Part shown: one piece after another, positions 13,895-22,231 of the stretch
How the letters are laid out: every line of letters begins with the position of its first letter
How positions within the stretch are numbered: position 1 is the stretch's first letter
IMG/VR virus record: IMGVR_UViG_3300020450_001517
Coordinates: 1 to 45,561 of that record
Direction: 5' to 3' (one strand)
Origin: a virus
DNA length: 45,561 nucleotides
Notes under the pieces: generated by a model
Databases searched by the model: none
Told to the model about the DNA's origin: nothing
The model's input: the letters and a program-made list of their open reading frames with translations, nothing else
Made by a program: the position numbers and the translations under genes

Positions 13895-14169
13895 GTATTC
13901 CTCATCTTATCTGCTATCATTACACCTCTATACAAGTCTTGATAAGCTTCATATGCTTCTTTAAGTTCGGGATATTTGTCTTGTAATTTTTGATCTCTTG
14001 GTAATAACAACATAGCTTGATGTAGATTGTCAAGTTCATTTAAAATATTCCGTTCCTTAACAAATAATTCTTTGTTTAAGTCAACACTATTATCATTGAC
14101 TTGTATACTTCCTGATGTATCTAAAGTATGATAACTCTTTCCCATATCAGTCATTCCTCCAAATAACAT
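13891..14169 (-). CDS. Hypothetical helical protein (92 aa)
   Basis: A 92-residue mainly helical acidic protein. It could start at the internal ATGs (MTDMGKSYHTL) instead; the first ATG overlaps the purA stop by one base. A central Leu-rich helix (KERNILNELDNLHQAMLLL) suggests a coiled coil. Function unknown. Confidence 0.65.
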   Translation of the reverse strand: MLFGGMTDMGKSYHTLDTSGSIQVNDNSVDLNKELFVKERNILNELDNLHQAMLLLPRDQKLQDKYPELKEAYEAYQDLYRGVMIADKMRNT

Positions 14170-15371
14170 TAAAATAAATCCTTCAGTACTATTGTTTGAT
14201 CTCTTTCTGGTCCAGTTGATATTAGTACAACTTTAGTATAGATGAGTTTTTCAATTTTGTCAACATATAGTTGTGCATTCACTGGTAAGTCACTGTATTC
14301 TGTTATACCAACAGTACTTGTACGCCACCCAGACATTTCTTCATAAACGGGTATGCCGTTGTTGTGATCTACACATATTTTAATAGTGGCAAGATCATCT
14401 AATACATCCATTTTCATTAGTGCAATACCAGTACACCCATTTAGCATACAAGTTTTACGAACTTGAGGTGCATCAAACCAGCCACAGCGTCTATCTCTGC
14501 CAGTAACTGTGCCTTTTTCTCCGCCTTTTTCTGCTAGGTGCCAACCAATATCATCTGTTAGTTCAGTAAGCATTGGACCTTCGCCTACTCTAGTTGTGTA
14601 TGCTTTTGTTATTCCTAGTACGTTTGGTATTTTGTTATGAGGCACGCCACTACCTATACTTGCCATACCAGCCAATGTATTTGAACTTGTAACATACGGA
14701 TAAGTTCCATGATCCACATCTAACATTGAGCCTTGAGCTCCTTCAAACAAAATATTTTTGCCAGCATCGGTTTGTTCATTTAACCATTCAGCTACAGGAC
14801 CAACGTACTGTAGTATCTCATGTCTAATTTCTAATAGTTCAACAAGCAAATCTTGTTGGTCAAAGTCGTGGTGTTCACCTGCTATTTTTAATCTATCTTT
14901 GAGTAGTCTAGTGTCGCTGAGATCACTAACTTTAATTGCACGTCTACCAGCCTTGTCCTCATATGCAGGACCAATACCTCTGCCAGTAGTACCAATCTTT
15001 TTCTTAGTTGCTTGTTCTCTTGATTGATCTAATTGTTTATGATATGGTAAAATTAAACAAGTATTTTCTGCAATCATTAATCTAGTAGAGTCAATTTTTA
15101 TACCTTGCGACTTTACCGATTCAATCTCTTTTAATAGTTCCCACGGATCTAATACAACACCATTTCCAATAACTACAATTTTATCTTCTCTAACAATACC
15201 ACTAGGTAATAAACTTAATTTGAATACCTTATCTTCAATTACTAGTGTGTGTCCTGCATTGTGTCCGCCTTGAAAACGTACAACTATATCTGCTTGTTCA
15301 GCAAGTAAGTCAACTACTTTACCTTTACCTTCGTCACCCCATTGGGTGCCTACAACTACTAAGTTTCCCAT
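14169..15371 (-). CDS. purA: Adenylosuccinate synthetase
   Basis: A 400-residue adenylosuccinate synthetase (IMP + Asp + GTP to adenylosuccinate), slightly shorter than bacterial PurA (about 430). GTQWGDEGKGK (8-18) keeps the catalytic Asp, GGHNAGHT keeps the catalytic His, TTGRGIGP binds IMP, and STGPERDQT binds GTP. Phage PurZ enzymes of the 2-aminoadenine pathway carry Ser in place of that Asp, so this is PurA rather than PurZ. It may boost AMP/dATP synthesis in an AT-rich phage. A structured leader (15392-15423) separates it from yhhQ. Confidence 0.94.
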   Translation of the reverse strand: MGNLVVVGTQWGDEGKGKVVDLLAEQADIVVRFQGGHNAGHTLVIEDKVFKLSLLPSGIVREDKIVVIGNGVVLDPWELLKEIESVKSQGIKIDSTRLMIAENTCLILPYHKQLDQSREQATKKKIGTTGRGIGPAYEDKAGRRAIKVSDLSDTRLLKDRLKIAGEHHDFDQQDLLVELLEIRHEILQYVGPVAEWLNEQTDAGKNILFEGAQGSMLDVDHGTYPYVTSSNTLAGMASIGSGVPHNKIPNVLGITKAYTTRVGEGPMLTELTDDIGWHLAEKGGEKGTVTGRDRRCGWFDAPQVRKTCMLNGCTGIALMKMDVLDDLATIKICVDHNNGIPVYEEMSGWRTSTVGITEYSDLPVNAQLYVDKIEKLIYTKVVLISTGPERDQTIVLKDLF

Positions 15372-15391
15372 GTTTTGTACCTATATTGTAA

Positions 15392-15423
15392 GCTAGGGTT
15401 AGCATTATTATGCCTTCCCTAGC
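15392..15423 (-). promoter_or_regulatory. Stem-loop in purA leader
   Basis: A two-tier hairpin: 7-bp outer stem GCTAGGG/CCCTAGC, a 3x3 internal loop, 4-bp inner stem GCAT/ATGC and a 4-base loop, lying between the yhhQ stop and the purA start. No T tract follows on the minus strand, so it is more likely an RNA-stability, processing or protein-binding element than an intrinsic terminator. Confidence 0.5.
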
Positions 15424-15430
15424 CTAAAAT

Positions 15431-16048
15431 TTATACCTTATCTTCAGAAAGTCTACCGTTTAGATAACGCAGTAATACACCATATGCAGGAAGGAATACA
15501 ATTAGTCCTACTGCAATTTTAAGTACAACTTGGCTTCCTGCAATTTCCATCCAGTTTGCCGCCATATACTCATCTGCACTGTTGTTAAATGCAACCCAAA
15601 AGAATGCATATGTGTCAATGATGTTTGCCGCCACTGTTGATACAGCTGGTGCTAACCACCAATGCTTCATAAAGTTTTCACGAAGCCATTGAAACACATA
15701 CACGTCAAGCATTGTGCCAACTGCATATGCTGTTGCACTAGCAAAACCAATTCTTAGTGCTACACTTTGCGGTGCACCTTCTAGCATTACAACTGCAATA
15801 CTGCCAATGATTGCCAACGGATAAGCCGCCGCAATAGTTGAACGTGCAATGTTCTTACCAAGAAGTCTTACTGTCAAGTCAGTTGCCAGTACTACTAATG
15901 GAAAGGTAAATGCCGCCCATGTAAGTTTAATTCCAAAAATTTCTACTGGAATTGCAACTAGTGCATTACTGACTGTGATGACAACCACATGTAGTGCTAC
16001 TAGTTTTAGCAACATGCTTCTGTCGATATCTTTAAAAATTCCTAACAT
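15431..16048 (-). CDS. yhhQ: YhhQ-family queuosine precursor transporter
   Basis: A 205-residue inner-membrane protein of the YhhQ (VUT) family, which imports preQ0/preQ1. Six hydrophobic segments; signature stretches ITVSNALVAIPV, FPLVVLATDLTVRLLG, WWLAPAVSTVAANIIDTYAFF and the end YGVLLRYLNGRL align with E. coli YhhQ. The start at 16048 has a GGGAG ribosome site and avoids overlapping the oxygenase gene. It would let the phage draw deazapurines from outside the cell, complementing FolE/QueD/QueE and feeding DpdA. Confidence 0.9.
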   Translation of the reverse strand: MLGIFKDIDRSMLLKLVALHVVVITVSNALVAIPVEIFGIKLTWAAFTFPLVVLATDLTVRLLGKNIARSTIAAAYPLAIIGSIAVVMLEGAPQSVALRIGFASATAYAVGTMLDVYVFQWLRENFMKHWWLAPAVSTVAANIIDTYAFFWVAFNNSADEYMAANWMEIAGSQVVLKIAVGLIVFLPAYGVLLRYLNGRLSEDKV

Positions 16049-16068
16049 ATTATATTTCTCCCTGTTAG

Positions 16069-16929
16069 TTAATAGCTTTGTGCTAATCGCCATTTCAAGT
16101 ATTCTAAACTTTCAATGGGTTCGTATTTTGCTGTTTGATCTGTTAAATTTTGTACCATAGTACCTGGTGCAGGATCTACAAAATGTGGCATGCTCCAACG
16201 TTCTTTATGTATATGAGAATTAACAACTCTATGTTTAGTTGATTTGAAATAGTCATTTGTCCAACGTTGTAACAAGTCACCAATATTACAAACTACACCG
16301 TTATCTGCATAAGGTACAGGATGCCATTCTCCCTCAAGGTCTTGTACTTGTAGTCCTGGAACGTCATTGATCTGCCAAAGTAGTGTGATAGTGCCGTAGT
16401 CACTGTGTTCTCCTATTCTCATTTGTTTATTCTGAAGAGGTCCATCATATGCTGGATAATGAATTACTCTTGTTGTACTATAGTTTGTTTTGTGTGCATG
16501 TGTTAAAGGCATATCTGGACGTTTGAGTATCCTGTCAAACATTGTCATTAGTTTAAGTGTAAGTCTATCTGCTATTGTTACAGTTTCTCCTGCAAGACTT
16601 TTAAATCCAGTTATGTCGGGCCATAAATGATCGCCCATTCTATCATTGTTATAATTAAAACTTTCTTTTAAATCTTTAGGAGCAGTAGGATCTACATTTT
16701 CTGCACCCATTACACTATAACCTAAATTAGTATCGCCTTCATATGGATACTTCATTTTGGTTTCCAAATCCATTTCAAAAAACTGTTTCATTGTATCAAA
16801 CCATAAGTTGTAAACACTACGTTCTTGTTCATTAAAATGGTTTGTAAAAACTGCAAACCCAATAGTTGTGTATGCATCTTCTATCTGCTTTAGTGCAGTA
16901 TCATCTTTTAAATCTATTACTGGTATCAT
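16069..16929 (-). CDS. 2OG-Fe(II) oxygenase (isopenicillin N synthase-like)
   Basis: A 286-residue 2-oxoglutarate/Fe(II) dioxygenase of the DIOX/IPNS type. Start at 16929 (MIPVIDL) with AAGGAAA upstream. Iron ligands HxD in GEHSDYGT and the distal His in STKHRVV; the 2OG-binding Arg lies in RWSMPHF. It probably hydroxylates or oxidises a small molecule; substrate unknown. Being first in the unit with yhhQ, purA and queE, it could tailor a purine or deazapurine. A hairpin terminator (16948-16972) separates it from the upstream gene. Confidence 0.88.
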   Translation of the reverse strand: MIPVIDLKDDTALKQIEDAYTTIGFAVFTNHFNEQERSVYNLWFDTMKQFFEMDLETKMKYPYEGDTNLGYSVMGAENVDPTAPKDLKESFNYNNDRMGDHLWPDITGFKSLAGETVTIADRLTLKLMTMFDRILKRPDMPLTHAHKTNYSTTRVIHYPAYDGPLQNKQMRIGEHSDYGTITLLWQINDVPGLQVQDLEGEWHPVPYADNGVVCNIGDLLQRWTNDYFKSTKHRVVNSHIHKERWSMPHFVDPAPGTMVQNLTDQTAKYEPIESLEYLKWRLAQSY

Positions 16930-16947
16930 TTTTATTTCCTTAGATAA

Positions 16948-16972
16948 AAAGTGGCCCAAGAAGGGCCACTTT
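16948..16972 (-). terminator. Rho-independent terminator
   Basis: A perfect 10-bp stem (AAAGTGGCCC / GGGCCACTTT) with a 5-base loop, followed on the minus strand by more T residues. It follows the BMP gene stop by 14 bases and isolates it from the oxygenase unit. Confidence 0.85.
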
Positions 16973-16986
16973 GTTATGAGGTGGTC

Positions 16987-18084
16987 TTAGTTAGGCACAC
17001 TTAAATCAATGCCTTCAACATAGTACATCATACTATCTAGGTGAGCTCTATCTGCAATTTCGCCTGCAGGTATTTGTAACTTGCCTGTGTTGTCGTAAAT
17101 AGGTCCTGTGAAAGCAAAGTATTCGCCGTCTCGGATTGCATCTTTGACTTCTTGTGCTTTTGCTCTTACATCATCTGGCATATTTGTAAATGGAGCCATC
17201 TCAACTGATCCATCATTCATATGTCCAAAGTAACAACCGTCTGGTCCATCACAACCTGGTGTCCATGTACCGTCAAGTACTTGACCAACTTTTGCAATAT
17301 AGTAAGGTCCCCAATTATCAATAGTGGCTGTTAATTGTGCCTTAGGTGCAAATGCATATTGATCACTTGCCTGACCAAAACCATGTAGTCCTTGTTGTTC
17401 TGCAACCTGCATAGGTGCAGGTGAGTCTGTGTGTTGTGCAATTATATCACAACCTTGACTAAACAATGCTTTTGATGCATCTGCTTCTTTACCCGGATCA
17501 TACCAAGTCATTACCCAAACGATGTCAATATCAATATCTGGATTAACACTCTTAGCACCTAAGAAAAAAGTGTTGATCTCTCTGATAACTTCTGGAATTG
17601 GATAAGCGGCAACATAACAAATTTTATTTGTCTTTGTCATCATGCCAGCTATGACACCCTGAACGTGTCTAGCTTGGTATAACCTTAGTCCGTAGTTTGC
17701 AAAGTTTGTGTCATTGCTTTTATAACCAGTAGCATGTTCAAATTTCACATCTGGAAATTCTTCTGCTACTTCTCGCATTGAATCCATGTATCCAAAGCTG
17801 GTTCCAAAAACAATGTCTACACCTTGCAATGCCATTTGGCGGAATACACGAGTAGCATCTGGACCATATTGGACACTTTCTACAAACATTGTTTCGACTT
17901 TATCGCCGTATGCTTCTTCTACTTGTTGACGACCAATATCATGTCTATAAGTCCAACCATGGTCACCTGTTGGTCCAACATATACAAAGCCTACTTTAAC
18001 TTTATCTTTTGGTTCATCTGCATATGCAGAGAAAGCCATTGTAACTGCAAGCATTGTTGCAGTCAGTAATTTAATTAGTTTCAT
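16987..18084 (-). CDS. BMP-family ABC substrate-binding protein
   Basis: A 365-residue periplasmic binding protein of the basic membrane protein family (PnrA/TmpC, Med), whose characterised members bind purine nucleosides. Start at 18084 with AGGAGA upstream. It opens a clear signal peptide (MKLIKLLTATMLAVTMAFSAYA, cleaved after about 22) with no lipobox. VGFVYVGPTGDHGWTYRHD and IVFGTSFGYMDSM are family-typical. No permease or ATPase is visible, so it would work with the host transporter, much as cyanophage PstS does for phosphate. It stands alone between two strong terminators, looking like an inserted host-derived cassette. Ligand is inferred. Confidence 0.9.
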   Translation of the reverse strand: MKLIKLLTATMLAVTMAFSAYADEPKDKVKVGFVYVGPTGDHGWTYRHDIGRQQVEEAYGDKVETMFVESVQYGPDATRVFRQMALQGVDIVFGTSFGYMDSMREVAEEFPDVKFEHATGYKSNDTNFANYGLRLYQARHVQGVIAGMMTKTNKICYVAAYPIPEVIREINTFFLGAKSVNPDIDIDIVWVMTWYDPGKEADASKALFSQGCDIIAQHTDSPAPMQVAEQQGLHGFGQASDQYAFAPKAQLTATIDNWGPYYIAKVGQVLDGTWTPGCDGPDGCYFGHMNDGSVEMAPFTNMPDDVRAKAQEVKDAIRDGEYFAFTGPIYDNTGKLQIPAGEIADRAHLDSMMYYVEGIDLSVPN

Positions 18085-18144
18085 GTTTTTTATCTCCTCT
18101 TGGGTTTTTAGGTGTTCTTTAACTAAAAAATGTTTCACCCTAGT

Positions 18145-18169
18145 AAAAAAGGGCCTAGAGCCCTTTTTT
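18145..18169. terminator. Bidirectional rho-independent terminator
   Basis: AAAAAAGGGC-CTAGA-GCCCTTTTTT: a 10-bp stem (6 A-T, 4 G-C) with a T run on either strand. It lies 11 bases after the folE stop and ends the long replication/modification transcript that starts near 32560. Confidence 0.88.
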
Positions 18170-18179
18170 GTCTTTATAC

Positions 18180-18863
18180 CTATTTGGCATATTCTTGTTG
18201 TAATTTTACATTATCAATAAATTCTTTCCTTACGTCTGGCTCATCTTTAAAAGCACCTCTAAGCACTGTGGTTTGTGTTAAACTACTGTGTGCTTTGATG
18301 CCTCTGTTCTCACAACAACCATGTGTTGCTTGAATATAAACACCTACATGTTCACTGCCTGTAATTTCTTGTATTTTATTTGCAATCATTACATTCAAGT
18401 CTTCTTGTAGTGTGCCTCTTTTTGCTACCCATTGTGCAATTCTTGAGTACTTGCTTAGACCTAATAGTTTTGGACCTGCAATTATACCAATGTATGCTAC
18501 ACCTTTTACTGTTTGGTGATGATGCGAACACAAACTAGTTAGTTCACTACGCACAACCAACATGCCTTCATAACCACCTTCAATGTAGTTGGGAAATGCA
18601 CTAGGGTTGGGCATTGCATCATAACGACCAGACATAATCTCATTGATGTACATCTTTGCCATACGTCTTGCAGTATCCATACTGTTAGGATCAGTCTCAG
18701 TATCAATCACTAGACTTTGTAATACATTTTCAAAAGCTGGCATCGCCTCTTCGATGAGTTGTTGCTTTTCGCCTTCTTCCATGTAATCACTGATGTTGTC
18801 GTTTGCCCATGCTCTCGCACCAGCGGCGTCGACACGCTCTTTAATTTTTTGGGAAATTTTCAT
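18180..18863 (-). CDS. folE: GTP cyclohydrolase I
   Basis: A 227-residue FolE making 7,8-dihydroneopterin triphosphate from GTP, the first step to deazaguanines and folate. Zinc and active-site motifs: SLCSHHHQTVKG (Cys, His), LLGLSKYSRIAQWVAKR, and THGCCENRGIKAHSS (Cys). Last gene of the DpdA/QueD-like/glycosyltransferase block, right before a terminator. The QueE step is supplied by the separate unit at 8380-9324. Confidence 0.94.
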   Translation of the reverse strand: MKISQKIKERVDAAGARAWANDNISDYMEEGEKQQLIEEAMPAFENVLQSLVIDTETDPNSMDTARRMAKMYINEIMSGRYDAMPNPSAFPNYIEGGYEGMLVVRSELTSLCSHHHQTVKGVAYIGIIAGPKLLGLSKYSRIAQWVAKRGTLQEDLNVMIANKIQEITGSEHVGVYIQATHGCCENRGIKAHSSLTQTTVLRGAFKDEPDVRKEFIDNVKLQQEYAK

Positions 18864-18889
18864 TTATTGCTCCGAGTTATAGTGGTGTG

Positions 18890-19975
18890 TCACTTTATAG
18901 TCTTATACATTTCTGCTCCACTAAAAAAATTAGCGGTAAGTTTTGCTGACTCTGTATTTAACTGATTATGATAGTTCTTATGATAAACAACGTAGTTTTT
19001 TAACTTTTCTATTAGCTTACCTTTGTGACGTTTATAGCTATCAAAATCTTCAGTCCATTCACTTGGATACTTGAAGTCGTCATCATACATCTCTGTATAA
19101 CTCAATCTGTCAGGTACCATTGGAATGGCATTTACCAATGCACCTTCGTATGCACTGATGCCTAGTGTCTCTTGCAAGTTTGCACTAAACACTACTTTAG
19201 CTTCCCCAAGTATATTATGATATTCATCTTTTGTCAATTCTTGTTCTTGACAAACTATAAATTCATACTCGGGTAATTCTTTTTGTAAGTCTTTAAATAT
19301 GTCCAACTGTTTTTCAGGTGCTAGCCTGTGTGGGAAAATAATGGTATCCTTTTTCTCCATGTTCTTAAATGGAGTAAGTATATCTTGCATATACTCCATG
19401 GGCCAACCTGTAATAACAATATTGTCGTTTGCATCTTTTAATGTTTCAGCAGGAGTCATACCAAACATGCCTTTGTACTTTAGCAACTCTGTAGCAAACA
19501 AGTTTAGATGAAATTCTGTTGCAAAGTAGTTGTGGTCATAACACCAAAACATACTTTTTTCTGCATTGCGTACCCATGCTTTCTCTCCTATTATTCGTCC
19601 AAGGAAGTCATGCGGATCATAACTACCAGCATGCCACATACCACCAATGCGAATGTCAACACCCAATAGCTCTGCCATATACCGTAGTTGAATAACTGTA
19701 GGATTCCAAGCATCAGTATACAGAAAATAATCTCCGTTTCGTACTTCACCATTACAAAACATCTCTCCAATCTGTTCTAACTGTTTGCTTTTATAAACAT
19801 TTGTACCACCAAAGTTGAGAAAAGCCCCAGGTGTTGTAGCCTGAGGAGTCTCTCCACCACTGATTACTACTACTTCTTGGTCAGTGTTTTTACGCAATTG
19901 CACTGGTAAATGTTTTTTCCATTGTGCGGTATAACGTGTATCAACTGCTTCTAAGTCAATTAGATATACAGTCAT
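18890..19975 (-). CDS. GT-B glycosyltransferase
   Basis: A 361-residue GT-B fold glycosyltransferase, GT4-like. The C-terminal nucleotide-sugar half is clear: FPHRLAPEKQLDIF (about 218-231) and the EX7E motif in NLQETLGISAYEGALVNAIP. The N-terminal acceptor half is not of a known type. It overlaps a 102-aa gene by 4 bases and precedes folE. Because it lies inside the DpdA-FolE operon, its acceptor may be modified DNA rather than cell-surface glycan. Alternatively it modifies a virion protein. Confidence 0.82.
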   Translation of the reverse strand: MTVYLIDLEAVDTRYTAQWKKHLPVQLRKNTDQEVVVISGGETPQATTPGAFLNFGGTNVYKSKQLEQIGEMFCNGEVRNGDYFLYTDAWNPTVIQLRYMAELLGVDIRIGGMWHAGSYDPHDFLGRIIGEKAWVRNAEKSMFWCYDHNYFATEFHLNLFATELLKYKGMFGMTPAETLKDANDNIVITGWPMEYMQDILTPFKNMEKKDTIIFPHRLAPEKQLDIFKDLQKELPEYEFIVCQEQELTKDEYHNILGEAKVVFSANLQETLGISAYEGALVNAIPMVPDRLSYTEMYDDDFKYPSEWTEDFDSYKRHKGKLIEKLKNYVVYHKNYHNQLNTESAKLTANFFSGAEMYKTIK

Positions 19976-20280
19976 GCCGCCTCCTTAGGCTGTACCCAAG
20001 GATGTTGAAATATTCCAACATGGATTTTTAGTTTCTTAGGACTACGATCTGCTGATATTTTCACAGCCACATCATAGGTTATAGCAGTATCACGAATTAT
20101 ACTTGTGATAGTATAATCTTGAATCATACGTGCTTTTATTAAATCTTCAAGATAGCTTTGAAACAAATGTTTCATTGTATCTTCACTTTGTTTATTATTC
20201 TCAAGGATCCCATCATATGGTTCAATTATACGAATAAGGTCCCACTTGATATCATTAATACTGATGCGATTTTGTCGCAT
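19972..20280 (-). CDS. Hypothetical protein (102 aa)
   Basis: A 102-residue basic soluble protein; the start at 20280 was chosen because GAGG precedes it and it begins one base after the QueD-like stop. Helical N-terminus and beta-like C-terminus (IRDTAITYDVAVKISAD). No family recognised. Its position between the T-fold protein and the glycosyltransferase makes a role in base modification possible. Confidence 0.65.
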   Translation of the reverse strand: MRQNRISINDIKWDLIRIIEPYDGILENNKQSEDTMKHLFQSYLEDLIKARMIQDYTITSIIRDTAITYDVAVKISADRSPKKLKIHVGIFQHPWVQPKEAA

Positions 20281-20281
20281 T

Positions 20282-20737
20282 TTATACCTCGTATTCAATT
20301 GTTGCTCCATTTTCACCATCTTCACTGACAGTAAGTTTTATATTACGTGCAGGGTATTTGTTATTGATAGTGCTTGCAAGATCATCACAGATCATCTCAC
20401 AAGATTTGTAATCAAGTTGCAGAGTTCCGTCTGCATAGAGGCTTTCCAACCATCTTTTGAATTGGATAAATTCAATATCTCGATCATCGTGATATACTTC
20501 AATAGCTACTTTGAAGTGGAAAATGTGTCGATGTATGTATCCTAAGAAACTTACATCATCTGCACCACCTGTTGCCAATTTAGGATCTTCAAGTGCCGCT
20601 GGATATTTGTGCAATCCTTCTTTTCGAAAGGTTACCCATATCATAGCTTTTTTGTTTTTTATTTTTCCAGCCATATTTTCTTCCTTAGTACGTCTAAGCA
20701 TGTATTCGTAGTAACGCTCGTCTCGCATGCCGTCCAT
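20282..20737 (-). CDS. QueD/6-pyruvoyltetrahydropterin synthase-like T-fold protein
   Basis: A 151-residue protein with a layout like QueD/PTPS: GLHKYP near residue 42, FLGYIHRHIFHFKVAIEVYHDDRDIEF (HxH zinc-like pair then a strand and acid), a mid-helix with DYKSCEMICDDLA, and SEDGENGATIEYE at the end in the place of the family's pterin-binding Glu. Classical QueD has three His ligands and a catalytic Cys before them; these are not all evident. It would act between FolE and QueE to make 6-carboxytetrahydropterin. Assignment rests on partial motifs and context. Start is TAATG-coupled to the gene upstream. Confidence 0.6.
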   Translation of the reverse strand: MDGMRDERYYEYMLRRTKEENMAGKIKNKKAMIWVTFRKEGLHKYPAALEDPKLATGGADDVSFLGYIHRHIFHFKVAIEVYHDDRDIEFIQFKRWLESLYADGTLQLDYKSCEMICDDLASTINNKYPARNIKLTVSEDGENGATIEYEV

Positions 20738-20919
20738 TACTTTTTCTTTACTGTTATCGATTCTTCAGATTCATCAAATTTCTTTTCAAATCTTTGTAGT
20801 ATCTGTAGCATTTCCCACAGTTTCCAATCCATGGACTTTGCAAGTTCCATTAAATCGTTGTCAGTAGGTTTTTCATCTGCAGATGGAGCTTCATCAATAA
20901 CTCTAATTTTCTTTACCAT
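20737..20919 (-). CDS. Small acidic protein (60 aa)
   Basis: A 60-residue helical protein; the start at 20919 has an AGGAG site and avoids a long overlap with the DUF465-like gene. Acidic middle and Lys-rich end (SITVKKK). It shares TAATG with the QueD-like start. No function recognised. Confidence 0.65.
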   Translation of the reverse strand: MVKKIRVIDEAPSADEKPTDNDLMELAKSMDWKLWEMLQILQRFEKKFDESEESITVKKK

Positions 20920-21088
20920 TATTTTCTCCTGTAAGACGTGTAATCTCATCTTTAAGTTGCAATTTACGTTGTTTTAAATTTTTAAGTGTTTTTTCACTAT
21001 AAGTTGTATTGTATAACCGTTTTATTTCAGTGTCAAGTGTTCTATGCTCACGTTGTAACTTTTTTAATCGGTTTTGTACAGACTTCAT
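20903..21088 (-). CDS. DUF465/YdcH-like coiled-coil protein (61 aa)
   Basis: A 61-residue, nearly all-helical charged protein (LQREHRTLDTEIKRLYN, LKNLKQRKLQLKDEITRL) matching the layout of the DUF465/YdcH family, small helical-hairpin proteins of unknown role. It overlaps the cytidylyltransferase gene by 41 bases and the 60-aa gene by 17 bases. Confidence 0.7.
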   Translation of the reverse strand: MKSVQNRLKKLQREHRTLDTEIKRLYNTTYSEKTLKNLKQRKLQLKDEITRLTGENNGKEN

Positions 21089-21503
21089 TGTTAACTCTTT
21101 CCCTTAGGTCTGTGGTACTAAATCTATGCTCTCTTGTATTAAAGTATAAATCAATACCTCTCTTACGACAAATGTCCTTGCCAGTAAAATCTTTTTCTCT
21201 ATATTCCTCACCAAGAACTCTTACATTTATATGATACATGCTTAGTATATCACATAAGTCTTGTTCAGTTTGGTAAGGGACAATTTCATCTACATACTTT
21301 ACACTTGTAAGTTGACTATATCTTTCAACTAGTGTTTGTACAGGTTTATTTTTGGTATCTGGTCTATCGATTGTTGGATCAGTTTGTAATCCGCACAACA
21401 AGTAATCACAATGTTCTTTTGCTTCTCTGAGCATAGCAATATGTCCTGCATGTAGCAAATCAAAAGTACTACAGGTAAATCCAACTATTTTTTGTCCATT
21501 CAT
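21048..21503 (-). CDS. TagD-like glycerol-3-phosphate cytidylyltransferase
   Basis: A 151-residue HxGH nucleotidyltransferase. CSTFDLLHAGHIAML (about 11-25) holds the signature, VRVLGEEY is the second loop, and RFSTTDLRERV is the ISTTxxR-like nucleotide motif, all as in TagD/GCT. It would make a CDP-alcohol (CDP-glycerol or similar) from CTP and a polyol phosphate. The start at 21503 overlaps the upstream stop (ATGA). It lies among dehydrogenase, glycosyltransferase and DpdA genes, suggesting synthesis of an activated group for attachment to DNA or virion; the product is unknown. Confidence 0.85.
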   Translation of the reverse strand: MNGQKIVGFTCSTFDLLHAGHIAMLREAKEHCDYLLCGLQTDPTIDRPDTKNKPVQTLVERYSQLTSVKYVDEIVPYQTEQDLCDILSMYHINVRVLGEEYREKDFTGKDICRKRGIDLYFNTREHRFSTTDLRERVNNEVCTKPIKKVTT

Positions 21504-21709
21504 TTCAATGCCAATACAAATAAAATTGCTATTAATAATACATTGGTTAAAATCATTTGAATACAAAGTATTAGATGATACCAAACCCATCTATGTTTGT
21601 ATAACGTATGAATATTTACCTTTGGGTCAACCACACTGTCATCTTCTTGTTTTACTTTTTCAACTTGATGTCTCTTTAATCCAAATACTATAGGCCACGG
21701 TAAATGCAT
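21500..21709 (-). CDS. Small membrane protein (69 aa)
   Basis: A 69-residue protein: soluble basic N-terminus, then a C-terminal membrane helix (about 45-68, LILCIQMILTNVLLIAILFVL). It overlaps the cytidylyltransferase start by 4 bases. Function unknown. Confidence 0.65.
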   Translation of the reverse strand: MHLPWPIVFGLKRHQVEKVKQEDDSVVDPKVNIHTLYKHRWVWYHLILCIQMILTNVLLIAILFVLALK

Positions 21710-21718
21710 AGTTCTCCT

Positions 21719-22231
21719 TTATTCAATATTTTCATCACCCTTATAATCTTTCCAGTCTGTGTATACATCACGGCTTTGAAGATCATGTAATGAATGACAC
21801 CATACACCCGAGTTACTGTGTCCCCATGTTGTGTCATCTAGTTTGATTGTTGCATTATAATTAAATTGTTTTATATATGGAAGTTTTACACTTATCATAC
21901 TTATGTAATTATCATATTCATCAAATCCACATTGTAATACTTGTTCTGTGTATTTGACATCAAAGTCTAGTGTACACCAAAACTTTTTATCAAGTAATTC
22001 TTTAATCATCTTTGTCCAAGCACTCCATGCTTGAGGAGTTTTTGGCGTAAAACTTTGACTTGTACCAAAGTACAAATGTCTAATACCGTGTGCCAAACCA
22101 TGTTTTATTATTTCGTGTGTGTCTTTTACTCCTACTATAAAAAGTGTTTTCTCTCCTTTCATAGCAGTGTTTTCAACTTCTTCACCAATAAAGTAATCAG
22201 TTTTTTGACGTTCGTGTGTATCTAGTCCCAT
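21719..22231 (-). CDS. Conserved hypothetical protein in modification cluster (170 aa)
   Basis: A 170-residue soluble protein. Visible stretches are LFIVGVKDTHEIIKHGLAHGI, HLYFGTSQSF, WCTLDFDVKY, and a C-terminal SVKLPYIKQFNYNATIKLDD followed by GVWCHSLHDL. The alternation suggests a small alpha/beta (flavodoxin- or TIM-like) fold, but no family is recognised. It overlaps the dehydrogenase gene by 10 bases. A partner role in the DpdA cluster is inferred from position only. Confidence 0.7.
   Translation of the reverse strand: MGLDTHERQKTDYFIGEEVENTAMKGEKTLFIVGVKDTHEIIKHGLAHGIRHLYFGTSQSFTPKTPQAWSAWTKMIKELLDKKFWCTLDFDVKYTEQVLQCGFDEYDNYISMISVKLPYIKQFNYNATIKLDDTTWGHSNSGVWCHSLHDLQSRDVYTDWKDYKGDENIE

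Noticed and set aside
14169-15371. PurZ of a 2-aminoadenine (Z) genome pathway
   Set aside because: The catalytic Asp in WGDEGKG is kept, as in PurA; PurZ has Ser there. No DatZ or MazZ-like gene was seen in the window.
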